DNA of 6,856 nucleotides from Spirochaetaceae bacterium. GTDB taxonomy: Bacteria; Spirochaetota; Spirochaetia; DSM-27196; PWMO01. Each line of letters opens with the position of its first letter. The stretch's first letter is position 1. The stretch lies in contig PWMO01000030.1 of the NCBI GenBank assembly GCA_003558175.1, positions 1 through 6,856 of the forward strand. Reading direction: 5' to 3'. Below are positions 1 through 6,434 of this stretch, one piece after another. A program made the position numbers and the translations under genes. The notes beneath the pieces are model-generated. The model saw only the letters and a program-made list of their open reading frames with translations, did not search any database and was not told the DNA's origin.

Positions 1-882
1 GAGATTCAGGACTTCCTGAATCGCTACGGACACAAGAAGAGCATCGAACTCGATCCCGGAACCCCAACCTGGGCCGAAGAGCCCGGCTACGTTCTCGATC
101 TCGTGGCATCCTACCTGGAGAACGGCCGCTATCGGCAGGCGCAGGCGGACTTCGCCCGCAACAGCCAGGCGGCCGAAGCGGCGATCGATCGCATCTATCA
201 GCGGTTGGTGGACGCGGGCAAACCGGGCGTGGCAAAAAAGACTCGCAAGCTGCTTTGCGATTTCCGCGAGATGTTTGGCGTTCGCGAGCAGTCCAAGTTT
301 GTCATTACGCAGGGGCTGCAGATGGTCCGCAACAGCCTCCACGACATCGGCGCCGCTTTGCAGCGGTCGGGGCGGTTGGAGCGAAGCGAGGATGTCTTTT
401 TCCTGCGGCTGGATGACCTTGCATCCGACCGCGACCTCAAGCAGCTTGCGGCGGAGAACCGCGAAGCCCATATCCGCCACGGTCGGCTCAAGGCGCCGCG
501 GCTGCTGACAAGCACCGGTCAGGCGATCCATTCGGTTCAGATCGCAGGCAATCGCGATGATGTCCTCTGCGGTGTTCCGGTCTCTCCGGGGACGCATGAG
601 GGCCGCGTTCGCATCCTAGGTACGCCTGAAGCGGGCAGGGAGCTGCAGAGCGGCGAAATCCTGGTAACTACCGGAACCAACCCGGCCTGGACGCCGCTCT
701 TTCTCAAGATCGGCGCCCTGATCATGGAATGCGGCGGCCCGATCTCACACGGGTCGGTCGTCGCCCGTGAGTACGGCGTGCCGGCGGTTTCCGGTGTGGC
801 CGGAGCGACCGAGATCCTGCGCGACGGTCAGCTGGTGCGCCTCAACGGCGAGACCGGAACCATCGAGCTCCTGGGGAACTGA
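1..882 (+). CDS. PEP-synthase / rifampicin-phosphotransferase-like enzyme, C-terminal part (5' end outside window)
   Basis: The frame is open from the first base, so the gene begins upstream; 293 residues are visible. The opening FLNRYGHKKSIELDPGTPTW resembles the 'F..RYGHRG..EiDl..PrW.E.P' signature of the PEP-synthase-like and rifampicin phosphotransferase family. Near visible residues 118-150 is a 'GRL.RSEDVFFLRLDDL' segment, also typical of these proteins. The C-terminal swivel (PEP-utilising mobile) domain follows, with ILVTTGTNPAWTPLF and then GGPISHGSVVAREYGVPAVS. His250 of the visible chain (codon 748-750) is the predicted phosphohistidine that carries phosphate between the ATP site and the acceptor site. 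In the family, ATP, water and a substrate give a phosphorylated product, AMP and Pi; the acceptor may be pyruvate or an antibiotic. The ATP-grasp domain that would help decide lies outside the window. The TGA stop is 3 bases before the transporter start, indicating one transcript. Family placement is firm; the substrate is unknown. Confidence 0.88.
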   Translation, partial: EIQDFLNRYGHKKSIELDPGTPTWAEEPGYVLDLVASYLENGRYRQAQADFARNSQAAEAAIDRIYQRLVDAGKPGVAKKTRKLLCDFREMFGVREQSKFVITQGLQMVRNSLHDIGAALQRSGRLERSEDVFFLRLDDLASDRDLKQLAAENREAHIRHGRLKAPRLLTSTGQAIHSVQIAGNRDDVLCGVPVSPGTHEGRVRILGTPEAGRELQSGEILVTTGTNPAWTPLFLKIGALIMECGGPISHGSVVAREYGVPAVSGVAGATEILRDGQLVRLNGETGTIELLGN

Positions 883-885
883 GCC

Positions 886-2178
886 ATGCGCACCACCACG
901 AACACAACCCGCGCGCGACTGCTGCTCTACGCGTCGATCTTCATCGCAATGGTCGCCTACGGTATGACGCTGCCGCTCTTCCCCTTTTTGCTGGAGTCGT
1001 TCGGCGGCCGCGGACTGCATATGGGGCTGCTGGTTGCCGCGTACGGCTGCATGCAGCTGCTGTGCGCCCCCTTCTGGGGGCGCATGTCGGATCGCATCGG
1101 CCGCAAACCGATGCTGCTGCTGGGGATGTCGGGTCTGACGGTTTCATTGCTGGTGTTCGCGTTCGCCGGGAACCTTGCCATGCTCTACTTGGGACAACTG
1201 CTGATGGGAGGGCTCACCAGCGCGCTCTTTCCGGTCGCCTCGGCATACGTGACCGACGTCACCGACAGTGATGCGCGTGCCGGCGCGCTGGGCAGAATCG
1301 GCGCGGCAACCGGTCTCGGTATCGTAGTGGGGCCGGGGCTCGGCGGCCTGCTTGCCTTCGATTCGATCAGTCTGCCGTTCTTTGTCAGCGCCGGTGCAGC
1401 GCTGCTGGTCTGCGGCTTCATGGCGGTCGTTCTGCCGGAGAGCCTGCATCGCCCGGCTATGACCCGCGGCGGCAGTGTGCAGTTCGGCCTCGCTGCCGCA
1501 CTGCGAGCGGTGTGCGGTCCAGTTGGAATCGGACTGGTCCTTCTCTTCGCCGTCTACTTCGGAAAATCGAGCCTGTCGGGCGTCTTCAGTCTCTTCGCGA
1601 TGCAGAAGTTCGGCTACGGTACTGCAGAGATCGGAAGCCTGCTGATGATCATGGGCGTGGGATACGCCCTGGTGCAGGGAGTTGCGGTCGGTCCATTGAC
1701 CCGTCGTTTCGGCGACAGGGCGATCATCGCCGCCTGCAGCGCCGGCAGCGCGCTGGGCTTTCTGGCGTTGCTCTCCGCGTCGCACTACGCGTCACTGGCT
1801 GCCGCGCTCTGCCTGTTCATTGCGTGCAACGCCGGCCTCAAACCAACGGTGCTCTCGTGGATCAGCCGCAACGCAGACGGAGGACACGGCTCAGTCATGG
1901 GGTATGCCGACGTGTACATGAGCAGCGGCAGAATCCTCGGCCCGCTCTGGGCCGGAGCGCTCTTCGATCTGAACGTCGCGTACCCCTTCATCAGCGGAGC
2001 CGCCTTTTTCGCGATTGTGTTTTTCGGGCTGGTCCTCAAACCCGGCGCACTGCCGGCCGCGGTACCAGAGGCGGCTAAGGTTGTTGCTGCACCCATCTCA
2101 GCGCGGTCACGTGCTTGCGGATACCGGTCTTCTAACAGGTGTGGATTGGCAGAGATAATCCGGGGTTCGAGAAACTAA
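886..2178 (+). CDS. MFS transporter, drug/metabolite efflux type
   Basis: This is a 430-residue inner-membrane protein with about 12 hydrophobic segments, the usual size for drug:proton antiporters. The loop after helix 2 has motif A, GRMSDRIGRKPM (residues 65-76). YVTDVTDSDARAGALG (121-136) precedes helix 5, which carries the antiporter-type motif C, GLGIVVGPGLGG (143-154). A weaker motif A echo, GPLTRRFGDR (269-278), starts the second half, and GRILGPLWAGALFD (348-361) resembles the late-helix motif of TetA/MdtG-like exporters. The ATG at 886 is preceded by GGGGAA (873-878) at a 7-base gap and lies 3 bases after the upstream stop, so translational coupling is likely. Pairing with a phosphotransferase suggests detoxification or export of a modified compound, but the substrate is not readable. 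The last ~35 residues, rich in Arg, Ser and Cys after helix 12, look unlike a conserved tail and may come from a shifted or lost native stop. Confidence 0.9.
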   Translation: MRTTTNTTRARLLLYASIFIAMVAYGMTLPLFPFLLESFGGRGLHMGLLVAAYGCMQLLCAPFWGRMSDRIGRKPMLLLGMSGLTVSLLVFAFAGNLAMLYLGQLLMGGLTSALFPVASAYVTDVTDSDARAGALGRIGAATGLGIVVGPGLGGLLAFDSISLPFFVSAGAALLVCGFMAVVLPESLHRPAMTRGGSVQFGLAAALRAVCGPVGIGLVLLFAVYFGKSSLSGVFSLFAMQKFGYGTAEIGSLLMIMGVGYALVQGVAVGPLTRRFGDRAIIAACSAGSALGFLALLSASHYASLAAALCLFIACNAGLKPTVLSWISRNADGGHGSVMGYADVYMSSGRILGPLWAGALFDLNVAYPFISGAAFFAIVFFGLVLKPGALPAAVPEAAKVVAAPISARSRACGYRSSNRCGLAEIIRGSRN

Positions 2179-2488
2179 TACGGCCGCAGCAGGCCGAATC
2201 AGAATGGCAGAGATAGAAACGGGGGGCGGAACCCAATATCGGGGGATTCCTGCTGATATCGGTGGGAGTGTCCCTCGTCGCAAGCATGACAGACCCGGAG
2301 AACGTGAGATTCCTGGCTTACCCAATATCGTTTTCCCAATCGAGCTGTCCTTCCTGTCATTAACGGCTATCATCTTCGGTTGGCTTCCTTCCGTCGGCAT
2401 TTCTCCATCTCGCAGGGGACTCGCGGGATTGCGGTCAAATGCCGCTCCCGCGAGTCCACACTATCGAGAATCGATGTCTACGGCCGTA
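2179..2488. other. Gene-poor stretch between convergent genes, with short direct repeats
   Basis: No convincing gene is seen here. Open frames exist on both strands but match no known family and have no good ribosome site. The stretch contains repeated words. TGGCAGAGATA occurs at 2147-2157 (inside the transporter's last codons) and at 2205-2215. ACCCAATATCG occurs at 2231-2241 and 2320-2330, with a partial CCCAATCG at 2335-2342. GATTCCTG occurs at 2245-2252 and 2308-2315. A weak CGGCC/GGCCG hairpin lies at 2181-2196. The strong hairpin at 2417-2457 is listed separately. Decayed sequence is possible. Confidence 0.5.
2417..2457 (-). terminator. Strong hairpin, probable transcription end between convergent genes
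   Basis: GGACTCGCGGGA (2417-2428) pairs perfectly with TCCCGCGAGTCC (2446-2457). An inner GCGG (2431-2434) pairs with CCGC (2442-2445) around a 7-base loop, giving 12 + 4 base pairs with a 2-base bulge. It starts 31 bases beyond the stop of the minus-strand lipoprotein gene. Neither side has a run of T, so it is not a textbook intrinsic terminator. It may stabilise the 3' end or block transcription from both sides. Confidence 0.5.
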
Positions 2489-3769
2489 TCAGTACGTACC
2501 TCGATTCAGCGCATCTCGCATTGCCGAGTAGACTTTGTTTGCTCGCACCGTTGCGCCGGTCCATCCATCGATATCCGCGACGAAGTCACCGGGACTGTGC
2601 AAATCGATTATGGACGAAAGCGGTCTACCGTCGAGATAGTCCGCGATCTGTTGGTGCTGAGTCAGAATTGGATAGAGCGTATCGCCCTCCTCAAGCGCCC
2701 GGTAATTCGTTCCGCGATACGCAAGGTGTCGGAACGATACATTCTCGATAACGCCGCCGTTGAGGTGAAACTGGATACTCACCTGCTGTTCGCCGCCGTC
2801 CCCATAGGTGCCACGATATCGCCCATCCGCGTACCCCTCAATTTCGGTGCTGAAGCCGTTCGGCGGTGTGTACAATCCGCGGTTCAAGGCGTCGCGCATA
2901 GCTGAGAACACCTTCGCACCTCGGATAGTGGCACCCGTCCAGCCGTCGACATCATCAATAAACTCGCCCGGGGTGTGGAGGTCGAAGATCGCTTCAAGCG
3001 GGCGGCCCTCGAGGTATTCGGTAATCTGCTGATGCTGTATCACTATCGGATAGAGCTGATCGCCCTGCTCGAGTCGCCGGTAATCTGTACCTCGATACTG
3101 CAGATGGCGAAACGAGATACCTGTCAGAGTTCCATTGGCAACGCTGAACTGAACGCTCACCTGCTGCTCGCCACCATCACCGTACACGCCTCGATAGCGC
3201 CCATTTCCTGCGTCGGGCACAGAACGAACCAGACCGTTGGCGGGCGAGTAAATGTCACGATTCAGCGCATCCCGAAGCGCCGACGCAATCTTTGCGCCAC
3301 GGATGGTCGCACCAGTGAACCCGTCGATGTCTTCGGCAATATCACCCGGCGACTTCACATCGTCAATTGCGCTGAGCGGCCGGCCATTCAGATAGTCGGC
3401 AATTTGCCTGTGCTGCTGCAACACCGGGTAGAATGCATCGTCCTCTTCAAGCGCCCCATAGTCGACGCCCCGATACTGCAGATGACGAAACCGGACACCC
3501 GACATCACTCCGTCTCGCAGGTCAAACTGGATACTGACCTGCTGCTCCCCGCCGTCCTCAAAAATTCCGCGGTACCGACCGTCCTGGTACTCAGCCCGCG
3601 CCACATCGACTACCGAAGCATCGTCGGCGACCGGTGCAGCCTCGGTTACCTCTGCACGCTCTCGAGGAGTCTCTCGTACTAACCCATCATCGGCACAGGC
3701 GCCAATAGACATGGCGGCAGCCCCTAGAACCAGTCCAATCCCAACTCCCCACACGTTGACCCGAGTCAT
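2489..3769 (-). CDS. Triple-repeat FMN-binding (flavinylated) lipoprotein
   Basis: This is a 426-residue exported protein. Residues 1-24 form a signal peptide with a hydrophobic core, ending in a lipobox-like SIGAC with Cys25 as the predicted lipidated residue; an acidic linker runs to about 60. Three FMN-binding repeats begin with [DN]GRYRG at 63, 189 and 315, exactly 126 residues apart. Each then shows GGEQQVS[IV]QF, FRHLxYRG, a YP-x3-QH-x-QI block and GRPL. Each ends with DGFTGAT or DGWTGAT (149-155, 275-281, 401-407) followed by an alanine-rich helix with RDALNR. In NqrC/RnfG-type proteins ApbE attaches FMN to the last Thr of such a motif, so Thr155, Thr281 and Thr407 are predicted flavin sites. 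The likely role is extracytoplasmic electron transfer; the partners are unknown, and neither ApbE nor an Nqr/Rnf gene is visible. The ATG at 3769 is chosen because GGGAGGA lies 7 bases upstream; a TTG 10 codons earlier has no such support. Confidence 0.88.
   Translation of the reverse strand: MTRVNVWGVGIGLVLGAAAMSIGACADDGLVRETPRERAEVTEAAPVADDASVVDVARAEYQDGRYRGIFEDGGEQQVSIQFDLRDGVMSGVRFRHLQYRGVDYGALEEDDAFYPVLQQHRQIADYLNGRPLSAIDDVKSPGDIAEDIDGFTGATIRGAKIASALRDALNRDIYSPANGLVRSVPDAGNGRYRGVYGDGGEQQVSVQFSVANGTLTGISFRHLQYRGTDYRRLEQGDQLYPIVIQHQQITEYLEGRPLEAIFDLHTPGEFIDDVDGWTGATIRGAKVFSAMRDALNRGLYTPPNGFSTEIEGYADGRYRGTYGDGGEQQVSIQFHLNGGVIENVSFRHLAYRGTNYRALEEGDTLYPILTQHQQIADYLDGRPLSSIIDLHSPGDFVADIDGWTGATVRANKVYSAMRDALNRGTY
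2492..3583 (-). repeat. Three tandem FMN-binding domain repeats, 378-bp period
   Basis: Within the lipoprotein gene, repeat 1 covers 3583-3206, repeat 2 covers 3205-2828 and repeat 3 covers 2827-2492 (it lacks the inter-repeat linker). The period is exactly 378 bp with no length change. The flavinylation motifs lie at 3325-3305, 2947-2927 and 2569-2549. Repeats 2 and 3 look closer to each other (QHQQI, DLHxPG, DGWTGAT) than to repeat 1 (QHRQI, DVKSPG, DGFTGAT). Confidence 0.9.
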
Positions 3770-3776
3770 TTGCCCG

Positions 3777-3783
3777 TCCTCCC
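3777..3783 (-). promoter_or_regulatory. Shine-Dalgarno site that fixes the lipoprotein start
   Basis: Read on the minus strand this is GGGAGGA, separated from the ATG at 3769 by 7 bases (CGGGCAA). It rules against the upstream in-frame TTG at 3799. Confidence 0.8.
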
Positions 3784-3790
3784 ATCTTTT

Positions 3791-3861
3791 GTGACTCAAA
3801 AACCATAATACCTTACCGGCTTTCTGTGATTCAAAAGACAGTAATACCTTACTGGATTGCT
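3791..3861. repeat. Imperfect tandem duplication of about 36 bp in the promoter region
   Basis: Unit 1 (3791-3825) and unit 2 (3826-3861) align with about 29 of 36 positions identical and one gap. The best-conserved core is TAATACCTTAC, with conserved GTGA-TCAAAA at the left. The duplication lies directly upstream of the lipoprotein ribosome site, so it duplicates promoter or operator sequence rather than coding sequence. Confidence 0.75.
3805..3834 (-). promoter_or_regulatory. Proximal sigma-70-like promoter for the lipoprotein gene
   Basis: On the minus strand, TTGAAT (3834-3829) is followed after 18 bases by TATTAT (3810-3805), close to TTGACA/TATAAT. Transcription would start near 3798, leaving a leader of about 30 bases that contains the Shine-Dalgarno site. 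It lies in the proximal unit of the tandem duplication. Confidence 0.5.
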
Positions 3862-3866
3862 GTCAA
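3838..3866 (-). promoter_or_regulatory. Distal promoter-like unit for the lipoprotein gene
   Basis: On the minus strand, a perfect TTGACA (3866-3861) is followed after 17 bases by TACTGT (3843-3838), which keeps only the first two and last bases of the -10 consensus. It lies in the distal copy of the tandem duplication. The embedded GTAAGGTATTAC is a GTAA-N4-TTAC dyad and could be an operator instead. Confidence 0.35.
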
Positions 3867-3869
3867 TAC

Positions 3870-4200
3870 CGCGCATTGACGATAGTGTGCCGTCCACACG
3901 TCGATCCATTTCGACCGGCGCAGCGAGGCGATCGGCTTGTCCTTCTGGTCATGAATCGGAACACGTCACGCGTACATCAACACGCATCGATGCCGCGAAG
4001 GAGGCCGTGAAGACGCCGCCTGCCAGTCACCATTTTGCCGGCAGCCGTAGCACTCAGCGCGCGGCGGACACGAATGCCATGGCGAATCCGTCGTTTCACG
4101 TAACTCCCGAAAACAGGTGCATTTCCAGTCGGAATTTGAGCAATAGAAGTAATTAATCAAGAAAGCGATTTATAACGAATAGTTTTTAATCCTGAGAAAC
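3870..4200. other. Intergenic region between divergent genes, no supported gene
   Basis: The GC-rich first part (to about 4110) is open in several frames on both strands, but the translations have no recognisable motif and no properly spaced ribosome site. An AAGGAGG at 3998-4004 lies only 2 bases from a GTG, too close to be convincing. From about 4130 the sequence becomes AT-rich, as expected for the leader of the chemoreceptor gene. A decayed gene fragment cannot be excluded. Confidence 0.5.
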
Positions 4201-4212
4201 ATGCCTTACAAT
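4184..4212 (+). promoter_or_regulatory. Weak candidate promoter for the chemoreceptor gene
   Basis: TACAAT (4207-4212) is a good -10 match and lies in an AT-rich leader. The corresponding -35, TTTTAA (4184-4189) at 17 bases, is poor. TATAAC at 4171-4176 is an alternative -10 without a -35. No sigma-28 flagellar-type promoter was recognised. Confidence 0.25.
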
Positions 4213-4273
4213 TATTTCTGCGATCACCGTTATTTCCACCGCGAACCGTGACCGTCAAATTCTGTGTCTGGAG

Positions 4274-4278
4274 AGGAG
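4274..4278 (+). promoter_or_regulatory. Shine-Dalgarno site of the chemoreceptor gene
   Basis: AGGAG, within a longer GGAGAGGAG purine run, ends 5 bases before the ATG at 4284. It selects that ATG over the in-frame GTG at 4248, and the protein then begins [14 protein letters not shown], the usual receptor N-terminus. Confidence 0.75.
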
Positions 4279-4283
4279 AAACC

Positions 4284-6404
4284 ATGAAGAACATAAAACT
4301 GGGACTTAAACTGATCGGCGGGTTTACCGCGGTAGCCCTGGTGGTGGTAGCGGTTGGGCTCGTGGGACTGAACGGAGCCAACCAGCTGGATGCCGCGATC
4401 GACGAGATCGGCATAGTGCGCCTGCCGAGTATTGAAGCGCTCCTGCAGAAGGAGATCGAGATCGAGGAGATGATGGTGGCGCAGCGCACCCTCATGGTGG
4501 AGTTCCTCTCCCGGGAGCAACGGCGCACGCAGTACAATGCGTTTAACGAGTCACGGATCCGGATGCAGGAGACCTGGGATTACTTCAAGACCCTTCCTGC
4601 TACCGCGGCGGAAGAACGCCTGAGCGACCAGGTTGACCGGGAAAACGCGGAATGGCAGGAACACATCGACGAGTGGCTTGTAATGCTGCGGGACTTTGAA
4701 GCACAGGACGTGCTCGACCCGGGTGATCTCAGGGAGACGCTATACAACGCGCGGGGTGATTACTACGCGATCCAGGTGGACGTGCTGGAATACCTCCGGA
4801 CGGGACAGGCTTTTGAGGGTGGAGAACAGGCCGGGGACACCAGCATGGGAGTGTGGCTGGCGGACTTTCGTACGGATAACCCCCGTCTGACGGAGTTGAC
4901 GCAGGCAATTCGCGCTCCGCAGGCGGAGTTTCACGGCGCAGTGCGGGAGATCAGCGCGCTCATGCGACAGGGGCTTACGGCGCAGGCGGAAACGGTGTAC
5001 GAGCAGCAACTTGTCCCTGCCGGGGACGAACTCTTTGATCAGCTCTACCAGCTTATGGATTACGCTCAGGACGCAGACACGCAACGAAACACGATGAACG
5101 AGTTTGTCATGGGTATCCTGTACGATGAAGCACGAGACGTGATGGAAACCCTGGATGAGCTCATTCACATCAACGAGGAGATCGCCGCCGCGGAGGTGCG
5201 GGCGGCGAACGAGACGGCGGACCGCGTGCTGGTCACGGTGATCGTCGGCATGATCGTCGGTTTTGTAGTGGCCATGCTTCTGGGGATCATTCTCACGCGG
5301 GGCATCACGGGGCCGGTTTATAAGGGCGTCACCTTTGCCCAGCAGCTTTCTGAGGGAGACCTCACCACCCGGCTCGACGTCAACCAGAGAGATGAGATCG
5401 GCGTGCTCGCCACGGCGTTGCAGCAAATGCGTGACAAACTGGTGAGCGTGGTAGGGGACGTCAAGTCCGCTTCGGACAACGTAGCCTCCGGCAGCCAAGA
5501 GATGGCCGGTACGGCGCAGCAACTTTCGGAAGGCGCCACGGAGCAGGCCGCCAGCGCCGAGGAAGTCTCCTCCTCCATGGAAGAGATGGGCAGCAACATC
5601 AGGCAGAACTCCGACAACGCCATGCAGACGGAGAAGATTTCGCAGCAAGCGGCGGACAATGCCGAAGAAGGCGGTAAGGCGGTAACGCAGACGGTGGACG
5701 CGATGCGGGAGATCTCGGAGAAAATCAACATCATCGACGAGATCGCACGCAACACCAATCTGCTGGCGCTGAATGCAGCAATCGAGGCGGCACGCGCGGG
5801 CGAACATGGCAAAGGCTTTGCCGTGGTGGCCAGCGAGGTACGCAAGCTGGCCGAACGCAGCCAGAAGGCGGCCGGTGAGATCGCGGAGCTGTCCAGAAGC
5901 AGCGTGGATGTGGCCGAGAAAGCCGGCGAGATGATCAACGGCATCATACCCGATATCCGAAAGACCGCGGAGCTGGTGCAGGAGATCAGCGCCTCCAGCA
6001 AGGAACAGAACAGCGGTGCCGACCAGATCAACAAGGCGTTGATGCAGCTGGACCAGGTGGTGCAGCAGAATGCCTCGGCCTCCGAGGAAATGGCGAGCAT
6101 GGCGGAGGAACTCAGTGGCCAGGCTGAGCAGCTGCAGAGCACCATGGCGTTCTTTCGAGTGGGCGAGAGTAACGATTCCGGAGGTGTGCGCCTGCTGACG
6201 GAAACGAGGGGTGCTCACCGGGCCCCACGGATTGCACACGCCCCTGTCAGAGGTGGCGCGAGAGCCGCGAAGACCCCGGACCAGCAACCTGCCGGCAAGC
6301 GGGAGACGGGCATAACGTTGGCCGACACGGACCAGAAGCGGATCTCGCTGAACCGAAGCGAGAAGAGTCCGGACGACCGGGACGGCGAGTTTGAAACCTT
6401 CTGA
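4284..6404 (+). CDS. Methyl-accepting chemotaxis protein (transmembrane chemoreceptor)
   Basis: This 706-residue inner-membrane receptor senses a signal outside and controls CheA through CheW. Residues 1-10 are a short basic N-terminus; TM1 is about 11-30. A large, mostly helical periplasmic domain spans about 31-314, and TM2 is about 315-337. A HAMP domain follows (about 339-391), with TGPV near its start and the [13 protein letters not shown]3-DEIG pattern. The cytoplasmic coiled coil contains the near-invariant hairpin tip [22 protein letters not shown] (about 486-507), which binds CheA/CheW, then [18 protein letters not shown]. Glutamate- and glutamine-rich heptads on both arms are candidate methylation sites. 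From about 627 an 80-residue basic, low-complexity tail ends in EFETF, like the NWETF tether for CheR/CheB. The ligand is not readable. A decayed cheW lies 30 bases downstream. Domain assignment is very secure. Confidence 0.97.
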   Translation: MKNIKLGLKLIGGFTAVALVVVAVGLVGLNGANQLDAAIDEIGIVRLPSIEALLQKEIEIEEMMVAQRTLMVEFLSREQRRTQYNAFNESRIRMQETWDYFKTLPATAAEERLSDQVDRENAEWQEHIDEWLVMLRDFEAQDVLDPGDLRETLYNARGDYYAIQVDVLEYLRTGQAFEGGEQAGDTSMGVWLADFRTDNPRLTELTQAIRAPQAEFHGAVREISALMRQGLTAQAETVYEQQLVPAGDELFDQLYQLMDYAQDADTQRNTMNEFVMGILYDEARDVMETLDELIHINEEIAAAEVRAANETADRVLVTVIVGMIVGFVVAMLLGIILTRGITGPVYKGVTFAQQLSEGDLTTRLDVNQRDEIGVLATALQQMRDKLVSVVGDVKSASDNVASGSQEMAGTAQQLSEGATEQAASAEEVSSSMEEMGSNIRQNSDNAMQTEKISQQAADNAEEGGKAVTQTVDAMREISEKINIIDEIARNTNLLALNAAIEAARAGEHGKGFAVVASEVRKLAERSQKAAGEIAELSRSSVDVAEKAGEMINGIIPDIRKTAELVQEISASSKEQNSGADQINKALMQLDQVVQQNASASEEMASMAEELSGQAEQLQSTMAFFRVGESNDSGGVRLLTETRGAHRAPRIAHAPVRGGARAAKTPDQQPAGKRETGITLADTDQKRISLNRSEKSPDDRDGEFETF

Positions 6405-6434
6405 CGGCAACACAGGTAAGGATGGAGTAACGAG

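Noticed and set aside
1144..1785. Minus-strand open frame of about 210 codons
   Set aside because: It is antisense to the transporter. Its Gln/Arg/Glu/His-rich translation is typical of the reverse complement of hydrophobic codons.
2111..2180. tRNA-like pieces: CTTCTAA resembling an Arg anticodon loop, and GGTTCGA resembling a T-loop
   Set aside because: The bases flanking CTTCTAA do not pair as an anticodon stem, the T-stem does not close, and no acceptor stem can be drawn.
2204..2905. Plus-strand open frame of 233 codons, and a similar one at 2975-3682
   Set aside because: Both run antisense through the FMN-binding repeats, and their internal similarity is the shadow of those repeats. No ribosome site or known motif was found.
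3770..3799. TTG start at 3799 for the lipoprotein, adding 10 residues
   Set aside because: It would place charged residues ahead of the signal peptide and leave the strong GGGAGGA site inside the gene.
3857..4156. Plus-strand open frame of 99 codons in the intergenic region (minus-strand 3966-4160 also open)
   Set aside because: It begins at a TTG without a ribosome site, the composition is Ser/Arg/Thr-rich, and no motif is present. It is kept only as part of the intergenic description.
4248..4283. Upstream GTG start for the chemoreceptor, adding 12 residues
   Set aside because: The ATG at 4284 has a well-placed AGGAG and gives a normal receptor N-terminus; the GTG has no ribosome site.
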